Assembly (NCBI GenBank): GCA_902591565.1
Contig: CACJBC010000001.1
Coordinates: 1 to 34,716, forward strand
Reading direction: 5' to 3'
Source: an uncultured SAR86 cluster bacterium
GTDB lineage: Bacteria > Pseudomonadota > Gammaproteobacteria > Magnimaribacterales > D2472
Length of the DNA: 34,716 nt
In this document: one piece after another, positions 30,072 through 34,716 of the stretch
How positions within the stretch are numbered: position 1 is the stretch's first letter
Layout: every line of letters starts with the position of its first letter
The notes under the pieces: model-generated
Told to the model about the DNA's origin: nothing
Databases searched by the model: none
Seen by the model: the letters and a program-made list of their open reading frames with translations, nothing else
Made by a program: the position numbers and the translations under genes

Positions 30072-31075
30072 AGTATTTTTTTATATTCACTTAAAAAATC
30101 ATCCACAGCTATTTGAGCAGCCTTGATTCGTGTTGCAGATGCAAAGCCATGGAACATATTAGGATAATGCAATTGTTTTACTTTATCTCCTTTTTCATGC
30201 AACAAATATGCATACTTTTCTCCATCATCACACAGTGGATCAAATCCAGCAGTAATAATTATGGTATTGGGCATTGCCAAATCGGTATCTAACTTCAGTA
30301 AATTAAACGCTTGGTCTTTTATATTCTCTTCACTCTTGCCAAATTTTTCCCAGAACCAAATCATCGTTTTTTTTGTAAGCAAATAACCTTCGGCCAAGTC
30401 ATCATATGATTCAGATTTACAGCTAGGATCACACATAGGATAAATCAAGAGCTGACTGTCAGGAAGTCTGTTGCTATTATCAGCTATAAGTTTATGAACC
30501 AATGAAGCTGCTAAGTGAGCGCCTGCACTATCCCCACATACAGAAATTTTATCCGATGTATATCCTTTCTTTTCTAACCATTCATAAGCAAATAATGCAT
30601 CATCTAGTGAATCTGGGTATTTATTCTCTGGAGAAAGTCTGTATTCCAAAGAAAAAAATCTAGCCTTTAATTTTTCAGCCATATAAGAAACTGTATCGTC
30701 GTGCGTTTCAATAGAATTTAATACATAGCCACCACCATGAAAAAATAAAACAACCTTATCAGTATTTATAGAATCAGGATTATATTCACGAAGTAAAACA
30801 TTTTTATCAATACCTACAAAGTGATCAAACTTCATGACAGGATTTTTTGTGTTCAGTGATAGCTTGTTCTTGATTCTATTTTCTGTAATTAACTTTCTAA
30901 TATCAGAAATTTCATTATCTGGAACAGTCGTAAGATCTATTGATGGCTGAAGACTAATTAAAGCTTGAGACTGTTGGTCAAAAATATGTCCTCTATATGG
31001 AGGTCTCTTTTTTATAAAGATATTAAAAAACCATAATGGTATTAGAAAAAAATTTTTTAAAAATATAGTTCTCAT
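30068..31075 (-). CDS. Alpha/beta hydrolase, hormone-sensitive lipase family
   Basis: 335-residue esterase/lipase-like enzyme. The oxyanion-hole motif FFHGGGYV is at 111-118 (HGGG 113-116), the nucleophile elbow GDSAG at 181-185 (S183), and the acid and histidine are D279 (AGFDPLCDDG) and H309 (NMFHGF), a complete catalytic set of the bHSL (family IV) type. The N-terminus is hydrophobic (IFLKNFFLIPLWFFNIFI), suggesting a membrane anchor or uncleaved signal. It is the first gene of the minus-strand run leading to ilvD, hemB, trxA and rho, and overlaps the ABC ATPase gene by 4 nt. The natural ester substrate is unknown, and I see no convincing promoter. Confidence 0.9.
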   Translation of the reverse strand: MRTIFLKNFFLIPLWFFNIFIKKRPPYRGHIFDQQSQALISLQPSIDLTTVPDNEISDIRKLITENRIKNKLSLNTKNPVMKFDHFVGIDKNVLLREYNPDSINTDKVVLFFHGGGYVLNSIETHDDTVSYMAEKLKARFFSLEYRLSPENKYPDSLDDALFAYEWLEKKGYTSDKISVCGDSAGAHLAASLVHKLIADNSNRLPDSQLLIYPMCDPSCKSESYDDLAEGYLLTKKTMIWFWEKFGKSEENIKDQAFNLLKLDTDLAMPNTIIITAGFDPLCDDGEKYAYLLHEKGDKVKQLHYPNMFHGFASATRIKAAQIAVDDFLSEYKKIL

Positions 31076-31135
31076 GATTATTTAAATAATTTTGTGCTTT
31101 ATTTTGCTTACTTAGAAGTTTATTCTTTAAACTCA

Positions 31136-31552
31136 ATGATGAGATTAATTGTAATTATACTCCTATCTTTAAATTTATACTCAAATTCGAGCACACTAGA
31201 CTTTTTAAATAAAGAAAGTGGTGTTTTGCCACCAATAAAAGCATTTAATATAGAAACAGTCATAAGTGATGAGACTATATTAATTTCATGGAATATTAAA
31301 GAGGGGTACTACTTATACTTTGAAAGTATAAAAATTGAAAATACTAATGAGACATTTAAGTTTGAAATTTTAAAATCTGAAGAATATATGCATAAAGATG
31401 AATTCTTTGGTGAAAGTAAAATACTCAGGAATAAAGCATTAATTAAATTAAATAATGTAGAAGGGTTGGATTTAAATAATATATTGATAAAATACCAAGG
31501 CTGTGCTGATATAGGTATCTGCTACCCAATACAAATACATAAACTTCTCTAA
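31136..31552 (+). CDS. Stand-alone DsbD N-terminal (alpha) domain
   Basis: 138-residue periplasmic protein. From the ATG at 31136 a signal peptide is present (MMRLIVIILLSLNLYSNSS). The rest resembles only the N-terminal immunoglobulin-like domain of DsbD, including the redox pair in YQGCADIGICYP (E. coli YQGCADAGFCYP, C103 and C109 of mature nDsbD). The eight-TM electron-transfer domain and C-terminal thioredoxin domain of full DsbD are missing; the frame stops right after the domain and nothing similar follows. It occupies the place just before aroQ where many gammaproteobacteria have full dsbD. It may work with a CcdA-type protein encoded elsewhere, or be a remnant. An in-frame ATG at 31094 is less likely because it hides the signal. 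Confidence 0.8.
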   Translation: MMRLIVIILLSLNLYSNSSTLDFLNKESGVLPPIKAFNIETVISDETILISWNIKEGYYLYFESIKIENTNETFKFEILKSEEYMHKDEFFGESKILRNKALIKLNNVEGLDLNNILIKYQGCADIGICYPIQIHKLL

Positions 31553-31581
31553 AAAACTGTATAAATTCGTCTAATTTCTGT

Positions 31582-31587
31582 TAAAAT
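31582..31587 (+). promoter_or_regulatory. Possible -10 box for aroQ
   Basis: TAAAAT followed by 7 nt and the aroQ ATG at 31595, the same near-leaderless spacing as at coaE, rluD and the flavin reductase gene. No good -35 is visible. The spacer to the DsbD-domain gene is only 42 bp, so aroQ could also be read from upstream. Confidence 0.3.
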
Positions 31588-31594
31588 CTTAAAA

Positions 31595-32038
31595 ATGAAC
31601 ATTTTATTAATAAATGGGCCTAATTTAAATCTATTAGGTATGAGAGAAAAAGAGATATATGGTGAGGCAACATTGTCCGAGCTAGAAGAAAATCTTGTAA
31701 TTCTTGCTGAAATGCAAGGCTGCAAATTATATTGCAAGCAGACCAATGCTGAACATGAAATAATTAATGCTATTCATGATGCAAAATTAAAAGATAATAT
31801 AAATTCAATTATTATAAATCCTGGAGCCTACACACACACTAGTATTGCAATTAGAGATGCTCTTTCAAGTGTAGAAATTCCATTCTATGAGGTACATATT
31901 TCTGACATTGATAATAGAGAAGATTTTAGAAAATTTTCATACCTTTCTGATATAGCAAAAAAAGTTATCAAAGGACAGGGTTTTAAAGGTTATGAACTAG
32001 CACTTAATGAAGCTATTAATAATAACTTGGAGAGTTAG
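31595..32038 (+). CDS. aroQ: 3-dehydroquinate dehydratase, type II
   Basis: Converts 3-dehydroquinate to 3-dehydroshikimate in aromatic amino acid synthesis. The 147-residue length is normal for the dodecameric type II enzyme. Key blocks are INGPNLNLLGMREKEIYG (catalytic Y22, R17, N10), NPGAYTHTSIAIRDAL (substrate-binding N and the helix behind it) and the catalytic histidine in EVHISDI. Its stop abuts accB: the accB ATG begins at the next base. The order aroQ-accB-accC is widely conserved in gammaproteobacteria. Confidence 0.97.
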   Translation: MNILLINGPNLNLLGMREKEIYGEATLSELEENLVILAEMQGCKLYCKQTNAEHEIINAIHDAKLKDNINSIIINPGAYTHTSIAIRDALSSVEIPFYEVHISDIDNREDFRKFSYLSDIAKKVIKGQGFKGYELALNEAINNNLES

Positions 32039-32476
32039 ATGGATATTAGAAAAATTAAAAAATTAATAGAAATGTTACAGGACTCTGATCTCAAAGAAAT
32101 AGAGGTTAGCCAAGGAGATGAGTCGGTTCGCATTTCAAGAGATTATAAATCTCAAGCATACGTCGAACCAGTAATACAAAAACAGGTTGTTCATGAAGCA
32201 AATTTTGCTTTAGAAAAAGAGGTTCAACAAGAAGAAATTAAAGGCAATCAAATAATATCGCCAATTGTTGGTACATTTTATAGAAAGCCAAGTCCAGATA
32301 AGGATCCGTTTATTAAAGTTGGTGACGTTGTTCAAGAAGGTGATGTTCTTTGCATCATTGAAGCTATGAAAATGATGAATGAGATAAAATCCGATTTTAG
32401 CGGTAAAGTAGTTTCAATTAACGTAGAAGATGGTCAACCAGTCGAATACGGACAACATATTATAACGATTAACTAA
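32039..32476 (+). CDS. accB: Biotin carboxyl carrier protein of acetyl-CoA carboxylase
   Basis: Carries the biotin that shuttles CO2 between AccC and the carboxyltransferase in the first step of fatty-acid synthesis. The 145-residue product has an N-terminal helical part (about 1-35), a charged linker, and a C-terminal biotinyl domain with EAMKMMNE; biotin is attached to K111. The protruding thumb typical of bacterial AccB is present ([15 protein letters not shown]). A GGAG lies 6-7 nt before the ATG. accC starts 6 nt downstream. Confidence 0.97.
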   Translation: MDIRKIKKLIEMLQDSDLKEIEVSQGDESVRISRDYKSQAYVEPVIQKQVVHEANFALEKEVQQEEIKGNQIISPIVGTFYRKPSPDKDPFIKVGDVVQEGDVLCIIEAMKMMNEIKSDFSGKVVSINVEDGQPVEYGQHIITIN

Positions 32477-32482
32477 ATTATC

Positions 32483-33832
32483 ATGCCTTTTAAAGTTCTC
32501 ATCGCAAACAGAGGCGAAATAGCACTTAGGGCTATAAGAGCCTGCAAAGAGTTAAATATTTCAACTGTTTCAGTTTATTCAGAGGGTGATAAAGACCTCA
32601 AACACTTGAAGTTTTCAGATGAAACAGTTTGCATAGGTCCAGCCTCTCCACTTGATAGCTATTTGAACACGCCAGCAATTCTTTCTGCTGCTGAGTTAAC
32701 TCAAGTGGATGCAATATATCCTGGCTATGGGTTCCTTGCTGAAGATTCTAATTTTGCAGAGATGTGTGAAAAAAGTGGTTTTAAATTTATTGGGCCTAAC
32801 TCAGAAACTATTAAAAAAATGGGAGATAAGATAACTGCAAAAACATTAGCTGAAGACTCAGGTATTCAAATCGTTCCAGGTTATAAAGATGATATTCCAG
32901 AAGATCCGAAAGAATTTAAAAAAATTGCAAAAAACATAGGTTATCCAATCATGATTAAGGCTACTGCTGGTGGCGGTGGTCGAGGAATGAGAGTTGTCGA
33001 AAGTGAAGATGATCTTATTTCAAGTGCAGAAATAACAATGCAAGAAGCAAAAAATGCATTTGGTAATGAGAAAATCTACTTAGAGAAATTTATTCCTAAT
33101 CCGAGACATATTGAAATTCAGGTAGTTGGCGATGGTAAGGGTCATGCTATCCATCTGGGAACAAGAGATTGCAGTATACAAAGACGACATCAGAAAATTA
33201 TCGAAGAAGCACCTGCAAAAAATATCGACCTAGATGCCCTCGATCAAACATATGAAGCTTCTATCAGTCTATGTAAAAAACTTAAATATGAAGGAGCAGG
33301 AACAATTGAATTTTTATATGAAAATGGTGAATTCTACTTCATTGAAATGAATACAAGAATTCAGGTTGAACATCCTGTTACAGAAATGATAACTGGATTT
33401 GATATTGTTAAGGCTCAGCTAAGAATTGCCCTTGGTATGGAAATAACTTTACAACAAGAATCTATAAATTTTAATGGGCATGCTGTGGAGTGTAGAATTA
33501 ATGCAGAGGACCCAGAAACATTCCAACCTTCTCCTGGAAAAATAACAAAAATGCATATACCTGGTGGTTTTGGTATTAGATATGATTCACATATATACGG
33601 AGGTTATACTGTTCCACCTTATTACGACTCTCTTCTGGCAAAAATAATAACTCAAGCTAATTCACGGAATTCTGCTATAAAAAGAATGATTAGTGCATTA
33701 GATGAGTTTTTTATTGATGGAATTAAAACCAATCATTCTCTTCATCAAAGAATTCTTCATGACAAAACTTTTGTTGATAATAAGCATACAATTAACTATT
33801 TAGAAAATGAATTTTTGAAAGATGACAACTGA
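32483..33832 (+). CDS. accC: Biotin carboxylase subunit of acetyl-CoA carboxylase
   Basis: ATP-grasp enzyme that carboxylates the biotin on AccB using bicarbonate. The product is 449 residues, as in E. coli. Visible blocks are the start [19 protein letters not shown], the glycine loop [13 protein letters not shown] (GGGGRG at 163-168), [37 protein letters not shown] (metal glutamates and catalytic arginine) and [12 protein letters not shown]. Its last 11 nt overlap leuS. In E. coli and pseudomonads accC is usually followed by other genes such as panF or prmA, not leuS. Confidence 0.98.
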   Translation: MPFKVLIANRGEIALRAIRACKELNISTVSVYSEGDKDLKHLKFSDETVCIGPASPLDSYLNTPAILSAAELTQVDAIYPGYGFLAEDSNFAEMCEKSGFKFIGPNSETIKKMGDKITAKTLAEDSGIQIVPGYKDDIPEDPKEFKKIAKNIGYPIMIKATAGGGGRGMRVVESEDDLISSAEITMQEAKNAFGNEKIYLEKFIPNPRHIEIQVVGDGKGHAIHLGTRDCSIQRRHQKIIEEAPAKNIDLDALDQTYEASISLCKKLKYEGAGTIEFLYENGEFYFIEMNTRIQVEHPVTEMITGFDIVKAQLRIALGMEITLQQESINFNGHAVECRINAEDPETFQPSPGKITKMHIPGGFGIRYDSHIYGGYTVPPYYDSLLAKIITQANSRNSAIKRMISALDEFFIDGIKTNHSLHQRILHDKTFVDNKHTINYLENEFLKDDN

Positions 33833-34716
33833 ATACAATCCAAAAAAAATTGAAAAATCTGCTCAAAAAAAGTGGCTTAAGGATGGAAGATTTGAAGCAA
33901 AGCCTGATAATCGTGAGAAGTACTATTGTCTTTCAATGTTTCCATATCCATCAGGCAAACTTCATATGGGTCATGTCAGAAACTATACCATTGGTGATGT
34001 AATATCTAGATACAAGAGAATGAATAATTTTAATGTATTTCAACCAATGGGCTGGGATGCATTTGGACTACCTGCAGAAAATGCAGCAATTGCAAATAAA
34101 GTAAGTCCTAAAGAATGGACAAATGACAACATAGAACATATGAAGCAACAACTCATATCTCTGGGATTAGGATATGACTGGTCTAAAGAACTAAAAACAT
34201 GCGAACCAAGTTATTATAAATGGGAGCAATTAATCTTTAAAAAATTCTTTGAGAAAGGTCTCATTTATAAAAAAAAATCACTAGTTAATTGGGATCCAGT
34301 AGATGAAACTGTTCTAGCAAACGAACAAGTGATAGATGGAAAAGGATGGCGATCTGGCGCGCCAGTTGAAATTAAAGAAATTGATCAATGGTTTATAAAA
34401 ATTACTGATTATGCTGATGAGCTACTCTCATCATTAAGTGAAGTTGATTGGCCAGAAAATGTGAAAACAATGCAGGAGAACTGGATTGGCAAATCTCATG
34501 GAGCAGAAATTAAATATAAAATTGAAGGCACAGAAGATTATCTAACCGCTTTCTCAACAAGGCCTGATACAATTTTTGGCGTCTCTTTTGTAGCTATTTC
34601 TCCAAATCATGAAATTGCATTAAACCTATCAAATAAAGATAAGGCAATTGAATCTTTCTTAATCAAATGCAAAGAAACATCATCTGCAGAAGCAGACATG
34701 GCTAAAGCAGAAAAGT
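33822..34716 (+). CDS. leuS: Leucyl-tRNA synthetase, 5' part (3' end outside window)
   Basis: Class I aminoacyl-tRNA synthetase charging tRNA-Leu. The ATG at 33822 opens a frame that runs to the window end (about 298 residues). It begins [19 protein letters not shown], has the HIGH-class motif HMGH at 48-51 in [20 protein letters not shown], and [17 protein letters not shown]. It continues into the zinc-1 insertion and the start of the CP1 editing domain ([19 protein letters not shown]). In the zinc-1 region the E. coli cysteines are replaced ([19 protein letters not shown]), so that site should be zinc-free; I believe this is common in related bacteria. It overlaps accC by 11 nt. Confidence 0.96.
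   Translation, partial: MTTEYNPKKIEKSAQKKWLKDGRFEAKPDNREKYYCLSMFPYPSGKLHMGHVRNYTIGDVISRYKRMNNFNVFQPMGWDAFGLPAENAAIANKVSPKEWTNDNIEHMKQQLISLGLGYDWSKELKTCEPSYYKWEQLIFKKFFEKGLIYKKKSLVNWDPVDETVLANEQVIDGKGWRSGAPVEIKEIDQWFIKITDYADELLSSLSEVDWPENVKTMQENWIGKSHGAEIKYKIEGTEDYLTAFSTRPDTIFGVSFVAISPNHEIALNLSNKDKAIESFLIKCKETSSAEADMAKAEK

Noticed and set aside
34270-34400. Loss of zinc-1 cysteines in LeuRS as a novelty
   Set aside because: The replaced form (NWDPVD...GWRSGA) is, to my knowledge, common in gammaproteobacterial LeuRS.

Overview
This window is a gene-dense, very AT-rich stretch of a bacterial chromosome. LpxC, BamD and an RND efflux pair mark a Gram-negative cell. A class I (short) IlvC, the divergent rluD/bamD pair, the trxA-rho and hemC-hemD neighbourhoods, and the dsbD-aroQ-accB-accC order point to a gammaproteobacterium. 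The low GC, short spacers, overlapping genes and trimmed proteins suggest a streamlined marine lineage, with SAR86-type bacteria the best guess. That assignment is inference; a 16S rRNA search would settle it.

Layout. Positions 1-5224 (+) carry rnr (5' end missing), rlmB, lpxC and secA. Positions 5242-5995 (-) carry coaE and yacG, overlapping by 8 nt. Positions 6015-11020 (-) hold a complete rRNA operon: a promoter candidate, boxB/boxA-like leader signals, 16S, a spacer without tRNA genes, 23S, 5S and a perfect intrinsic terminator. Directly upstream of it on the same strand is the branched-chain amino acid operon ilvB-ilvN-ilvC (11039-14137), followed by rluD (-) and the divergent bamD with a small PP0621-like membrane/zinc-ribbon gene (+). 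Positions 16243-20288 (-) encode an adaptor and RND pump. A divergent TetR-family regulator follows (20371-20985), with two 19-bp operator-like repeats in the shared promoter. Next come a DUF4399 protein and a flavin-reductase-domain protein (-), then rsmD-hemC-hemD (+).

From 24086 to 31075 (-) a tightly packed run reads, in transcription order, alpha/beta hydrolase, YejF-like double ABC ATPase, ilvD, hemB, trxA and rho (rho also has its own promoter candidate). The right end (+) is a stand-alone DsbD N-terminal domain, aroQ, accB, accC and the start of leuS.

Most genes are core housekeeping: RNA decay and modification, lipid A synthesis, protein export, CoA, haem, isoleucine/valine/leucine, fatty-acid initiation, shikimate and transcription termination. 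The accessory part is the regulated efflux locus and perhaps the hydrolase/ABC pair. I found no CRISPR, insertion sequence, phage gene, tRNA or defence system, and nothing I would call a new multi-gene system. The more interesting signals are regulatory or reductive: TATAAT-like boxes 6-7 nt before first-gene ATGs (possible leaderless mRNAs), twin operators on divergent promoters, a SecA whose zinc tail is replaced, a DsbD reduced to its N-terminal domain, an ACT subunit with an insertion, and rRNA transcribed directly behind ilvBNC without a visible terminator between them.
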